The notes below the pieces were generated by a model. It saw only the letters and a program-made list of their open reading frames with translations. It had not been told where the DNA came from and did not search any database. Both the position numbers and the translations under genes were made by a program. Source: Halomicrobium salinisoli (GTDB lineage Archaea; Halobacteriota; Halobacteria; Halobacteriales; Haloarculaceae). Taken from it: a stretch of 64,000 nt of DNA. Shown piece by piece: positions 46,434-55,132 of this stretch. How positions within the stretch are numbered: position 1 is the stretch's first letter; every line of letters starts with the position of its first letter. Location of the stretch: assembly GCF_020405185.1 (NCBI RefSeq), contig NZ_CP084463.1:124001-188000 (forward strand). Direction: 5' to 3'.

Positions 46434-49049
46434 TTACAGGATGTAGAACAGCGGGAACAGGAACAGCCAGACGATGTCGACCAGGTGCCAGTACAGCCCG
46501 AAGTACTCGATGGGCTTCTCGTCGCCGAGGTAGGCGCCGTTCCACGCCCGGACGAACATGTAGCCGACCATGATGAGGCCGATGGCGACGTGGGCGCCGT
46601 GGAGCCCGGTCGTCAGGTAGAACGTCGACGACGCGATGTTCGTCGTGAGGTCCCAGCCGTGTACCAGGTTCTCGGCGCTGCAGCCCTCGACGCCGCCGTG
46701 GCCGGCGCACCACTCGACGTGGAACAGGTGGACCCACTCGATGGCCTTGTTGATCAGGAAGCCCACGCCGAGCGCGAACGTGGCGCCCAGCGACGCCAGC
46801 ACGCCGCGGCGGGACTCCTTCTCCGCCGCGACCATCGCCAGCACGACGGCGAAACTGGAGGTCAACAGCAGGTAGGTGTTGATCAGCCCCGGCATCGTCA
46901 CGTGCTCGGCCGGGATCAGGTCGTGCCACGCCCGCCAGCCGTAGGCGACCCGGATGAAGGCATAGGAGCCGATGAAGGCCCCGAAGAGGACGATGTCCGA
47001 GGAGAGGAACATCCACATGCCGAGCTTCGTCTTCTCGACGTTCTCGAAGGGCCACCGCTCGGCGATGGCCGCCTCCGGCGCGAAGAAGGGCTCGCGGGCC
47101 ATCCCCACGAGGCCGCCGAACGTCACCAGGCTCCCGACGGCGGTCAGCGCGACGTAGGGCGCTGCCGTCGTCCGGACGCCCGACAGGCCGAGGAACGCGA
47201 GGAACCCGCCGACGGAGACGATCAGCGGCCAGTAGCTCGCGTGGCTGGGACCCTCGCCGTGCCCGTGGCCGGTCTCGGTGCCGGTGGCCATCGCGGCGGT
47301 CTCGGGGGTGGCGAGCCCTCCATCTGCGGCGGCGTCGCTGCCTCCATCGGCGGCCGCGTGCCCGCCGCGCCCGGTCCGCTCGGCCACGTCGTCGTCGGTG
47401 AGGAACGACAGGCGGCCGCCGGCGTAGCTGGGGATGCCGTCGAAGTTCTCCAGCGGCGGGGGCGAGGAGACGGCCCACTCCGCGGAGGTGGCGTACTCCC
47501 AGGGGCGGTCGCCGACCTCCTCGCCGCGCCAGTAGCTGACGAAGAGGTTGTAGAACATGATCAGCATTGAACCGCCCAGCATGAAGGCCCCGACCGTCGC
47601 CACGTTGTGCCAGGTCACGTAGGCGACGTCGAACGTCGCCAGGCCGGGAATCGAGACGGTCGTCGAGTGGCCGCCGTACTGGAACACGCGGCGTGGCGTC
47701 TCCCAGGCGAGGAACATCGGGAAGTACAGCAGGTTGAAGCCCACGAAGAAGACGGCGAAGTGGACCTTCCCCAGGAACTCGTCGTACATCTTCCCGGTGA
47801 TCTTGGGGTACCAGTAGTAGAGGCCGCCGAACAGCGCGGTGGCGCCGGCGACCATCACGTAGTGGAAGTGCGCGACGACCCAGTAGGTGCCCCGGAACTG
47901 GTAGTCGAGCACGACGGCGCCGAGGAAGACGCCGGTGATCCCGCCGAGGATGAACAGGATCAGGCCGCCGAGGCAGAACAGGAACGGCGTCGCGTACCGG
48001 ATCTTCCCCTTGATCATGGTGTAGATCAGCGAGAACACCATCAGGTCGAACGGCAGCGAGATACCGATGGTCGTCGCCATGAACACCGTCTTGATCTCGA
48101 GGTTGATCCCCGTGAGGAACATGTGGTGCATCCAGACGACGAAGCTCTGCAGCGCCACCAGCACCATCGCCAGGATGAACCACTTCCGGCCGACTAGCCG
48201 GCGGCCGGTGAACGTCTGGAACACCTCGGCCATCACGCCCAGCGCCGGGAAGAACACGATGTACACCTCCGGGTGGCCGAAGAACCAGAACAGGTGCGCC
48301 CACAGCAGGGAGGCCCCCGGATTGGTCGATCCCGTCGTGATCTCGCCGTCGGCGACCTGGTAGACGAAGTAGTTCGTGCCGAGGACGTGGTCTGCCGAGA
48401 GGATCACCAGCGCCGCCAGCAGGGCGGCGAAGGCGAACAGCATCATCCAGACGGTGAGGTTGATCGACAGCGAGAACAGCGGTAGGTCCCGCATGCGGAG
48501 CCCCTCCGCGCGCATGCGGTACATCGTCGTCAGGAAGTTCACCGACCCAACGGTGACGCTCGTGACGAACATGATCAGCGCGAGGACGACCGTCGTCGCG
48601 CCCAGCGCCTCGCCCGGGATGTAGGCGGGCGTGTTCAGCGGGGCGTACATCGTCCAGCCGCCCGAGAACGTCTGGCCCTGGAAGAAGGAGATCCCGAAGA
48701 GGATCCCCGAGAAGAGGTACAACCAGTACGACAGCGCGTTCAGCCGCGGGAAGGCCAGGTCGTCGGCCCCGATCTGCAGCGGGACGACGTAGTTGGCGAA
48801 GCCGAAGGCGAAGGGGGAGATGAACCAGAACACCATCAGCAGGCCGTGCGCGGAGACCGCCTGGTTGTAGCCGCTCTCCCCGAGGAAGTCCGCCGCGGGC
48901 GACAGGAGCTCGATCCGGAACAGAAGCGCCAGCGTGCCGCCGAACACCAGGAAAAAGAGCGCGGTGACGAGGTAGAGGACCCCGACGTCCTTGTGGTTGG
49001 TCGTCTGGAGCCACCGGGTAACGCTCGACTTCGGGGGGAGGTCGCTCAC
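46434..49049 (-). CDS. coxA: cytochrome c oxidase, fused subunits I and III
   Basis: 871 residues. Residues 1 to about 540 are subunit I: heme ligand His in SAHGLLMVFWFISPFAFGF, the GHPEVYIVFFPALG segment (Cu-B ligand His, cross-linked Tyr, D-channel Glu), HHMFLTGI (Cu-B His pair) and VAHFHYVMVAGA (heme a3 and a His ligands). A Gly/Ala/Asp-rich linker with a HGHGEGPSHASYW stretch leads to subunit III (about 610-871): KLGMWMFLSSDIVLFGAF and LTTGLHGAHVAIGLIMVGYM. Fused I/III is common in haloarchaea. It is overlapped by the subunit II gene upstream (4 bases). Confidence 0.95.
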   Translation of the reverse strand: MSDLPPKSSVTRWLQTTNHKDVGVLYLVTALFFLVFGGTLALLFRIELLSPAADFLGESGYNQAVSAHGLLMVFWFISPFAFGFANYVVPLQIGADDLAFPRLNALSYWLYLFSGILFGISFFQGQTFSGGWTMYAPLNTPAYIPGEALGATTVVLALIMFVTSVTVGSVNFLTTMYRMRAEGLRMRDLPLFSLSINLTVWMMLFAFAALLAALVILSADHVLGTNYFVYQVADGEITTGSTNPGASLLWAHLFWFFGHPEVYIVFFPALGVMAEVFQTFTGRRLVGRKWFILAMVLVALQSFVVWMHHMFLTGINLEIKTVFMATTIGISLPFDLMVFSLIYTMIKGKIRYATPFLFCLGGLILFILGGITGVFLGAVVLDYQFRGTYWVVAHFHYVMVAGATALFGGLYYWYPKITGKMYDEFLGKVHFAVFFVGFNLLYFPMFLAWETPRRVFQYGGHSTTVSIPGLATFDVAYVTWHNVATVGAFMLGGSMLIMFYNLFVSYWRGEEVGDRPWEYATSAEWAVSSPPPLENFDGIPSYAGGRLSFLTDDDVAERTGRGGHAAADGGSDAAADGGLATPETAAMATGTETGHGHGEGPSHASYWPLIVSVGGFLAFLGLSGVRTTAAPYVALTAVGSLVTFGGLVGMAREPFFAPEAAIAERWPFENVEKTKLGMWMFLSSDIVLFGAFIGSYAFIRVAYGWRAWHDLIPAEHVTMPGLINTYLLLTSSFAVVLAMVAAEKESRRGVLASLGATFALGVGFLINKAIEWVHLFHVEWCAGHGGVEGCSAENLVHGWDLTTNIASSTFYLTTGLHGAHVAIGLIMVGYMFVRAWNGAYLGDEKPIEYFGLYWHLVDIVWLFLFPLFYIL

Positions 49050-49768
49050 GCCGCCTCACCCCCGTCGCTCGCGTTCCCGTCGTACCAGGTCCGGAAGCGG
49101 TCCTGCTGGACCACGCGGATGTCGGCGTTCATGTACGAGTGGCCGGTGCCACAGAGCTCGTAGCACTGCGCCCGGTAGGTGCCCGTCTCGCGGGCGACGA
49201 ACCACGTCCGGGTGTGCTGTCCGGGGACGGCGTCGGTCTTGACCCGCAACTCCGGCGCCCCGAAGTTGTGGAACACGTCCGTCGAGGTGACGTTCAGCAC
49301 CACCATCCGGTTCACCGGGACGGTCAGCGTGGAGTTCGTCTGTCCGTTCGGGTAGGTGAACCGCCAGCCGAACTGGAACCCCTCGACGTCGACCTCGATG
49401 GCGTTCTCCTGGGCCTGCCGGTCGTCGGGTCCCTGCTCGATGTACAGCAGCGTCGTGTACGTCCAGCCGATCAGCGAGAGGACGATGATCGCGCTGATGC
49501 CGAACGAGAGGAACAGCTTCTTGCCGCCCCCGCCGCCGGTCGGGAGCTCGCCCGGTTCGGGCCGGTCCACGCCGGCCCCGTCGCCGTTGCCCGAGCCGTC
49601 GCGGTACGCGTAGGCGTTGTACACCGTGTACGCGACCACCACGACGCCGACGAGCGCCCCGAGCACCAGGAACACCGTGAAGATCCGCTCGAACACGGCC
49701 TCCGGCGTCCGCACGTCGCCGGCGTGCAACGGGATCGCCGCCACGTGGTTTGGTACCACTACTCCCAT
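49046..49768 (-). CDS. coxB: cytochrome c oxidase subunit II
   Basis: 240 residues. Two transmembrane helices (IFTVFLVLGALVGVVVVAY; SFGISAIIVLSLIGWTYTTLL) are followed by a periplasmic-type cupredoxin domain with the Cu-A site: His in VFHNFGAPELRVKTDAVPGQ, then CYELCGTGHSYM (CxxxC and His and Met). It begins the operon with subunits I/III and IV. A TATA-like tatattatat lies divergently at about 49793-49805. Confidence 0.94.
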   Translation of the reverse strand: MGVVVPNHVAAIPLHAGDVRTPEAVFERIFTVFLVLGALVGVVVVAYTVYNAYAYRDGSGNGDGAGVDRPEPGELPTGGGGGKKLFLSFGISAIIVLSLIGWTYTTLLYIEQGPDDRQAQENAIEVDVEGFQFGWRFTYPNGQTNSTLTVPVNRMVVLNVTSTDVFHNFGAPELRVKTDAVPGQHTRTWFVARETGTYRAQCYELCGTGHSYMNADIRVVQQDRFRTWYDGNASDGGEAA

Positions 49769-49887
49769 TGTTCATCACAATTGATAGTGCTGTATATTAT
49801 ATATTATGTACGGTTGAGTTACATATAGGGGTGGCTCGTCCGAACCTGTGCGGGACCCTTTTGTTCATTGGCATGTTATGGCGATTC

Positions 49888-50388
49888 ATGGTTGGATCAT
49901 CGACACGACTGGGCGAGGCCGAGGACGAGGAGTTCGACAGCGTCCTCGGCATCGTCGGGGACGGCATCGTCGGCGCCGCGGGCGGACTCGTCGGGACGGC
50001 GCTGATGACTGTCGTGCTCCTGATCGCGGAGTCGCTCGGCGCGTTCGACCGGGAGGCGTTCGCACTCCTGACCAGGCTCGTCGGCCTCGAGGAGGTCGTC
50101 CCGCCGGTGCTCTTCGGCTACGTCATCTTCCTGGGCGGCGGGATGTTCCCCTGGCCGCTACTCTTTGCCTCGCTGGAGCAGTACCTCCCGGGCGAGTGGG
50201 AACCCGTCCGCGGCGCCTTCTTCGGCGCAGCCATCTGGACGGGCTTCGTCCTCGCCTTCCACACCGAGCAGACCGGCGTCTCGCTGGTCCTGTACGTGGT
50301 GCTGACGCTGCTGGCCCACCTCGTCTACGGCGCCGGCCTCGGACTCGTCTTCGACTACTTCTCCTCCCGACCGGACTCCATCGTCTAG
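49888..50388 (+). CDS. haloarchaeal membrane protein (DUF6789-like)
   Basis: 166 residues from the ATG at 49888, MVGSSTRLGEAEDEEFDSVL. An in-frame ATG at 49873 is also possible, but the gggacccttttgtt box is about 27 bases before 49888. About five hydrophobic helices follow (VGDGIVGAAGGLVGTALMTVVLLIAESLG; LFGYVIFLGGGMFPWPLLFASLE; GAFFGAAIWTGFVLAFHTEQ; LVLYVVLTLLAHLVYGAGLGLVFDYF). It is divergent from coxB. The family name is recalled and the function unknown. Confidence 0.7.
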   Translation: MVGSSTRLGEAEDEEFDSVLGIVGDGIVGAAGGLVGTALMTVVLLIAESLGAFDREAFALLTRLVGLEEVVPPVLFGYVIFLGGGMFPWPLLFASLEQYLPGEWEPVRGAFFGAAIWTGFVLAFHTEQTGVSLVLYVVLTLLAHLVYGAGLGLVFDYFSSRPDSIV

Positions 50389-50504
50389 GCCGGCTCTCTC
50401 CGCTCCGTCCCTCCCGCTCTCACACTCGCTCTCGCCCTCACCCTCGCGCTCGCCGTTCGCGCCGCGAGCGGTACGCTTGTGGGCCCCCGCGCCGATGGGC
50501 GTCC

Positions 50505-51209
50505 ATGGAGCTACGCGAGGCGACCTGGACCGACGCCGAGGCCGCCGACACCGACCTCGCGGTCCTGCCGGTCGGCAGCACGGAACAGCACGGCCCGCAC
50601 GCGCCGCTGGGGACGGACGTCGAGACGGCCCGGGCGGTCGCCGAGGCCGGCGTCGACGCCTTCGGGGACGAGGCCGTCGTCGCGCCGCCGATCCCCGTCG
50701 GCGTCGCCGAGGAACACCGCCACTTCGCGGGGACGCTGTGGGTCAGCGAGGACACCTTCCGGGACTACGTCCGCGAGACGGTCGCCAGCCTCGCCCACCA
50801 CGGCTGGGACAAGGTCGTCGTCGTCAACGGTCACGGCGGCAACGTCTCCCCGCTCCGGGAGGTCTGCGGCCGGATCACCCGCCACGACGACGCCTACGCC
50901 GTCCCATTCACCTGGTTCGAGGCGGTCGACGCCCCGGACATGGGCCACGGCGGCCCCGTCGAGACGAGCGCGCTGCTGGCACTCGGTGCGGCCGTCCGCG
51001 AGGACCGACTGGACGAGGCGGCCGACGGCGCCGCCGACGGCTGGGGCGAGTGGCAGTCCGGCGTCAACCTGGCCTACGACAGCGCGGAGTTCAGCGAGAA
51101 CGGGACCGTCGGCGACCCGCGGGCGGCCAGCGCCGAGCGCGGGGCGGAACTGCTCGACGAGGCGGCCGCGGCGCTGGCCGACCTGCTCGAACGGGTGGGT
51201 GAACGCTGA
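50505..51209 (+). CDS. creatininase-family amidohydrolase
   Basis: 234 residues. Metal-binding motifs are VLPVGSTEQHGPHAPLGTDVETA (Glu, His, Asp) and VVVNGHGGNVSPLREV (His and Asn), with a DMGHGGPVETS segment. In archaea this family includes ArfB-type formylamino-pyrimidine deformylases of riboflavin/F420 biosynthesis, and riboflavin synthase is also encoded here, but the present specificity is not proven. Confidence 0.83.
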   Translation: MELREATWTDAEAADTDLAVLPVGSTEQHGPHAPLGTDVETARAVAEAGVDAFGDEAVVAPPIPVGVAEEHRHFAGTLWVSEDTFRDYVRETVASLAHHGWDKVVVVNGHGGNVSPLREVCGRITRHDDAYAVPFTWFEAVDAPDMGHGGPVETSALLALGAAVREDRLDEAADGAADGWGEWQSGVNLAYDSAEFSENGTVGDPRAASAERGAELLDEAAAALADLLERVGER

Positions 51210-51233
51210 GAAACGCCGGTCGCGCCGGCGTCG

Positions 51234-51734
51234 TCAGGCCTCGGCTTCCTCGGCGTCCGCGTCGGCCTCGGCGTCGGCGCCCGCTTCGTCGTTCTCGTCG
51301 TCCGCCTCCGCTTTCTCGTCGGCTTCGCTCTCGTCGCCCGCCGCGTCCTCGAGGTCCTCCAGCGTGCTGCGGAGCTGGGGCACCGTGCTCGTCAGCTCGC
51401 CGACCTGCTCGCGGGCGTCCTCGACGTCCTCGATCAGGTCCTCGACGTCCTCGATGGCCTCGGCGAGGTCGTCGGCGTCCTCGAAGGCGTCGGCGCGTTC
51501 GCCCATGGTGTACCACTTCTTCGCGTCGCGCAGGCTGTCCTCGGCGTCGCCGACGTCCAGCGCCGACCGGAGCGCGTTGAGCACGCCCAGCGTGTTGTCG
51601 GCGTCGACGTCCCAGACCTCGTCGGCCTCGGGCAGGGCCGCGCGGGCCTCGTCGAGCGACGCCTCCACGTCCTCGCGCATCTCCGAGGCGGCGTCCTCGA
51701 ACAGCTCGTCGTCGTCAAGGGTGGATTGGCTCAT
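51234..51734 (-). CDS. acidic coiled-coil protein (DUF5790-like)
   Basis: 166 residues. The N-terminal half is helical (SLDEARAALPEADEVWDVDADNTLGVLNALRSALDVGDAEDSLRDAKKWYTMGERADAF), and the C-terminus is an extreme Glu/Asp/Ala stretch (DEKAEADDENDEAGADAEAD). Haloarchaea-only family, name from memory. Function unknown. Confidence 0.65.
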   Translation of the reverse strand: MSQSTLDDDELFEDAASEMREDVEASLDEARAALPEADEVWDVDADNTLGVLNALRSALDVGDAEDSLRDAKKWYTMGERADAFEDADDLAEAIEDVEDLIEDVEDAREQVGELTSTVPQLRSTLEDLEDAAGDESEADEKAEADDENDEAGADAEADADAEEAEA

Positions 51735-51858
51735 GTCAGGCGATTCGAGCGGTAGACGGTTAAAAGCACGCCAGAAACTGAAAGTGTAACCGCAGGACTG
51801 CAGCGGGGCGAAATCGAGGAAATCGAAACCGATCCTGTCGAGGCGGCGCCGCCGGCCG

Positions 51859-52932
51859 TCAGGCGGCCGGCTGGTCGGAGGGGCTCTCGTCGCTCCGGAC
51901 GCCGGCCCGGATCTCCGGGATCGGGTCGAGCGTCTCTTCGACGTCGCCGAGGACCAGCAGCGCGTAGTACCGGAGGAACGACTGGAGCGGAACGGCGATC
52001 AACTGCATCGTGACCAGGGCCGTCAGCGCGAACAGGGCGACGACGGCTCCGAGCGCGACGGCGCCGACCGTGCCGGTCGCGACGGCGTGGACGGCGAACC
52101 CGACGATCAGGAACGGGATACCGACGACGACGATCGCGAACAGCCCCAGTAGCCCGGCGAGGATGCCGACGCCGAACGTCAGCACGACGCTGAAAAAGAG
52201 GTACGCCAGGAACTCCTTCCACTCGCGCTTGATCGCGCCCCAGAGCCGACTCCACGCGGAGAGGACGCCGCGGTCCTCCGTGAGCATGATCGGCACGACG
52301 AAGACGTTGGTGAAGCCGTTGATCGTCCCGAAGACGATCGCGAACAGGAACATCAAGGGGATGGCGAGCACGAGCAGGCCGGCGCCGACCGCCGGGAACC
52401 CGCCGTCGCCGAGTCCGAAGAGGAGGACGCCCGCCGCCACGGCTATTACGGCGAGTATCGTCACTGCGACGATTCCCAGGAGGATCCGGAACGCCAGCAG
52501 CCGGAGCCCGTTGCCGACGTTGCGCCCGAAGTACCGTCGGACGTGGACTTCCTCGCGCAGCAGCGACTCGACGAACACGAACTGCATCACCTGCCCGATC
52601 ACGGCGAGCACCACCACCAGGACGATCAGTGCCACGACCGCGCCCAGTATCAGCTCCGGCGTCAACCACGACGGGCCGGAGTCGGCGATCGCCTGCAGCG
52701 CGCCGTCGCTCCCGAACCCCTCGGCCTGCGTATCGGGGCTTCCCTCGTCGCCGAGGTTCGAGAACGCCTGGGGATTGGTGAAGCCGCCACCGCCGCCGAC
52801 GAAGAACAGGACGAACGCCAGCTTCAACCACGTACTCCAACTGAAGGGCAGCAGGAACCGCTTCGTGGCGTCGATGGCGTCGTCCACCGAGTCCACCGCT
52901 GAGAGGGCCATGGTGTCGTCCACCGAGACCAT
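51859..52932 (-). CDS. multi-helix membrane protein (DUF7544-like)
   Basis: 357 residues with about seven helices, including VALIVLVVVLAVIGQVMQFVFV, LLAFRILLGIVAVTILAVIAV, GAGLLVLAIPLMFLFAIVFGTI and GVGILAGLLGLFAIVVVGIPFLI, and a linker with FGRNVGNGL. The ATG at 52932 has an aattac-like TATA box 26-36 bases upstream; an internal ATG at 52911 would give MALSAVDS. The family is inferred from the pattern alone. Confidence 0.72.
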   Translation of the reverse strand: MVSVDDTMALSAVDSVDDAIDATKRFLLPFSWSTWLKLAFVLFFVGGGGGFTNPQAFSNLGDEGSPDTQAEGFGSDGALQAIADSGPSWLTPELILGAVVALIVLVVVLAVIGQVMQFVFVESLLREEVHVRRYFGRNVGNGLRLLAFRILLGIVAVTILAVIAVAAGVLLFGLGDGGFPAVGAGLLVLAIPLMFLFAIVFGTINGFTNVFVVPIMLTEDRGVLSAWSRLWGAIKREWKEFLAYLFFSVVLTFGVGILAGLLGLFAIVVVGIPFLIVGFAVHAVATGTVGAVALGAVVALFALTALVTMQLIAVPLQSFLRYYALLVLGDVEETLDPIPEIRAGVRSDESPSDQPAA

Positions 52933-52989
52933 CGAAGTAACGCTTACGGTCCCCCTGAAAGTAATTCCTCTCCGGTCTGAACGGGCGAT

Positions 52990-53343
52990 TCAGGCCTCGT
53001 CGACGACGTCCTCGACCGCCATCAGCGGGTAGTCGCCGTCCATCCGCATGCTCGTCTCGACGGTCACGCCCTCGTAGTCGATGCGCATCTCCACCTCGGC
53101 GAAGCGGCCGGTGAACTCCACGTAGTCGGCGTCGGCGGCGTCGATCGCGTCCCGAAGCGCCGCCTCGCGGATCTCGACCGTCACGGCCTCGCAGTGGGGC
53201 TGGTTCTCGATGGCCTCGGCCATCGCCGTCGCGAGCGAGTCGGCGCTGTCGGGACTGATCGGCGTCCCGGCGAACTGGTGGTACAGCGAGCCGAACTTGA
53301 TCCCCGCCTCGAAGCAGGCGACCTCGGAGTCGGTGGGGTCCAT
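52990..53343 (-). CDS. mptD: archaeal dihydroneopterin aldolase
   Basis: 117 residues, MDPTDSEVACFEAGIKFGSLYHQFAGTPI, and ending MRMDGDYPLMAVEDVVDEA. This matches the DUF372/MptD pattern of archaeal dihydroneopterin aldolases, which act in tetrahydrofolate-like or tetrahydromethanopterin-like cofactor synthesis. The EAGIKxGxLYHQFxGTPI start and the YPLM...VED end are distinctive. It diverges from azf with a compact 84-base spacer. Confidence 0.85.
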   Translation of the reverse strand: MDPTDSEVACFEAGIKFGSLYHQFAGTPISPDSADSLATAMAEAIENQPHCEAVTVEIREAALRDAIDAADADYVEFTGRFAEVEMRIDYEGVTVETSMRMDGDYPLMAVEDVVDEA

Positions 53344-53427
53344 GGGAGCGGGTGATCCGCGTGAGTGGAAAACGTATCGGAGATGAACCGAAGGGTTCGT
53401 ATCGGGGCTTTCCGTTGCTAGACCTGA

Positions 53428-54198
53428 ATGGACGAGCCAGTTCTGCTCACGGGCGCCGGTGGAGCGGTCGGGGAGGCGATCCTGAGCGGGCTCGGAGACG
53501 AGTACGAGTGGAAGCTCATGTTCCACAGCCCGCCCATGGAAGAGCCCGGCCACGAGTACCTGGTCGGGGACGTGTCCGACGACGAGGACGTCGCCGCGGC
53601 CGTCGAGGGGGTCGGCGCCGTCGTTCACCTCGCGGGCGACCCGCGGAAGACGGCGCCGTGGAAGTCCGTGCTCCAGAACAACATCGACGGCACCCAGAAG
53701 ATGTACGAGGCAGCCGTCGAGGAGGACGTCGACCGGTTCGTCTACGCCTCCTCGAACCACGCCGTCGGCGCGTACGAGTCCGACGAGCGAACCCCCGAGA
53801 TGTACCGCTCCGACGACGACTTCCTGCTGGACGGTACCGAGCAGTTCCGCCCCGGCAACCTCTACGGCGTCTCCAAGGCCACCGGCGAGATCCTCGGCCG
53901 CTACTACCACGACGAGCACGACGTCACCGTCTGCAACGTCCGCATCGGCAACCTCAACGAGGGCCACCCGCCCATCGACTACGAGCGCGGCCAGGCCATG
54001 TGGCTCTCCTACCGCGACTGCGCGCACCTCCACCAGCGCGCCCTCGAGGCCGACTACGAGTTCGAGACCGTCTACGGCATCTCCGACAACGACCGCAAGT
54101 ACTACTCGCTTCAGCGCGCGAAGGAGGCGCTCGGCTACGAGCCCCGTGACAACTCCGCCGAGTGGGACGGCGAGGAGCGCGTCGTTGAGCAGTGCTGA
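53428..54198 (+). CDS. azf: NAD-dependent SDR (Azf-like glucose-6-phosphate dehydrogenase)
   Basis: 256-residue extended short-chain dehydrogenase. GAGGAVGEAIL is the Rossmann glycine motif, and the catalytic YxxxK is LYGVSKATGEIL with Ser in YASSNHAVGAYES. Haloarchaeal Azf (archaeal zwischenferment, NAD+-dependent glucose-6-phosphate dehydrogenase of the oxidative pentose pathway) has a near-identical layout, including the C-terminal VYGISDNDRKYYSLxRAKEALGYEPRDNSAEW block. That block is duplicated at 57686-57817. The 3' end therefore carries an integrated element's sequence; the last residues are VVEQC here and VVEPDA in the other copy. Confidence 0.8.
   Translation: MDEPVLLTGAGGAVGEAILSGLGDEYEWKLMFHSPPMEEPGHEYLVGDVSDDEDVAAAVEGVGAVVHLAGDPRKTAPWKSVLQNNIDGTQKMYEAAVEEDVDRFVYASSNHAVGAYESDERTPEMYRSDDDFLLDGTEQFRPGNLYGVSKATGEILGRYYHDEHDVTVCNVRIGNLNEGHPPIDYERGQAMWLSYRDCAHLHQRALEADYEFETVYGISDNDRKYYSLQRAKEALGYEPRDNSAEWDGEERVVEQC
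54130..54173 (+). repeat. attachment-site core, left (attL)
   Basis: 44-base segment inside the 3' end of azf, identical to 57746-57789. The wider homology (54070-54198 against 57686-57817) encodes nearly the same protein end but differs at several synonymous positions, so recombination most likely took place within this identical core. Confidence 0.75.
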
Positions 54199-54835
54199 GG
54201 CTGTGAGAGAAATCCGGGCTAACCGGCGTTTCTCGGACCCCAAATTTGTTGTCGTACACGGCGTGTCGGTGGGTCACCGCCATCGGTCGGTTCACTCGTA
54301 GTAGCGTCTGGTAGGTTCGAAAGTGTTTCGGTCGTTTTAGCGTGAGACGTCTATGACACGCCTAAATTCTCAGACTCGGGTGAGCCATGTATGACTTCCC
54401 GTGATTGTCCTACACCACTCGCGTGAGATTGAGTAAACACACGGCGCGCAACTGTCAACTCTTGACACAAAGTCCCGCTTTCGAGCGACAATATTTCGCG
54501 GCGCTTTTTTTATATCTGAGTATCTGGACCAAAGTGAGGAGAGGCGGGGGCGACACCAGATTTCTAACCGGCTGGCGCCAGAGATTCCGGAAATTTAATT
54601 TAGATTACACGAACATGCGGCAGAGGAGCGGCGGCCTATTCTGCTTGGTAGAGTGGTGTCTTTCCTTCCCGAAGGTGGGGTTCTCGAAAGGAATATCAGT
54701 AGTTGGTAATATAGTTTCTTTATTCAAAACTATCTGTGGAACTCTCGTTCAATACAGGCAGTTCACTGAGTAGTTGTGAAAGACCACACTCTCGATGGAC
54801 ATAACTATTTTCAGGGTAGATGGCATGGTCTGGAT
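54199..54835. other. 637-base left part of element, no supported gene
   Basis: AT-rich DNA after azf. A frame at 54405-54773 begins with TTG and gives an Arg/Phe-rich 122-residue product with no acidic bias, so I do not accept it. A tttttttatatct stretch (54506-54518) could be a promoter and a gagtaaacaca word occurs at 54429. Confidence 0.4.
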
Positions 54836-55132
54836 ATGCACACCGGCATAGCGCGTAAGATAACACGGCGGTGGCAAAAAGCCGTACTCGGGATAGTTCT
54901 GGGCGGCGTGTTGATACCACTTGGGGCAATAATATGGCCTGCAGGCAGTACTGTAGCAAGCTGTCCCGGTAGTTCGACTGAGATCAGCTTTGTCAGTGTT
55001 TCGGGAGGATTGCTCGTCATGAGTGATGGGTGTAACCACCACTCCATCCCGCTACTCACGCTTCTTGGAGGTCTATTGGTGGTTGTAGGGACAGGATATG
55101 CTATCTGCTCAGTAGCCCAACGCCTCCGTTAG
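54836..55132 (+). CDS. two-helix membrane protein of the element
   Basis: 98 residues from the ATG at 54836, MHTGIARKITRRWQKAVLGI, then hydrophobic segments (IVLGGVLIPLGAIIWPAGSTV; IPLLTLLGGLLVVVGTGYAICSV) around an extracytoplasmic loop with CPGSS and DGCNHHS. Longer in-frame start codons exist upstream. Codon usage is less GC-biased than in neighbouring chromosomal genes. Function unknown. Confidence 0.5.
   Translation: MHTGIARKITRRWQKAVLGIVLGGVLIPLGAIIWPAGSTVASCPGSSTEISFVSVSGGLLVMSDGCNHHSIPLLTLLGGLLVVVGTGYAICSVAQRLR

Noticed and set aside
54405..54773. 122-residue frame with TTG start in the element
   Set aside because: Basic, Phe/Arg-rich product without homology or ribosome-binding support, unlike haloarchaeal proteins.
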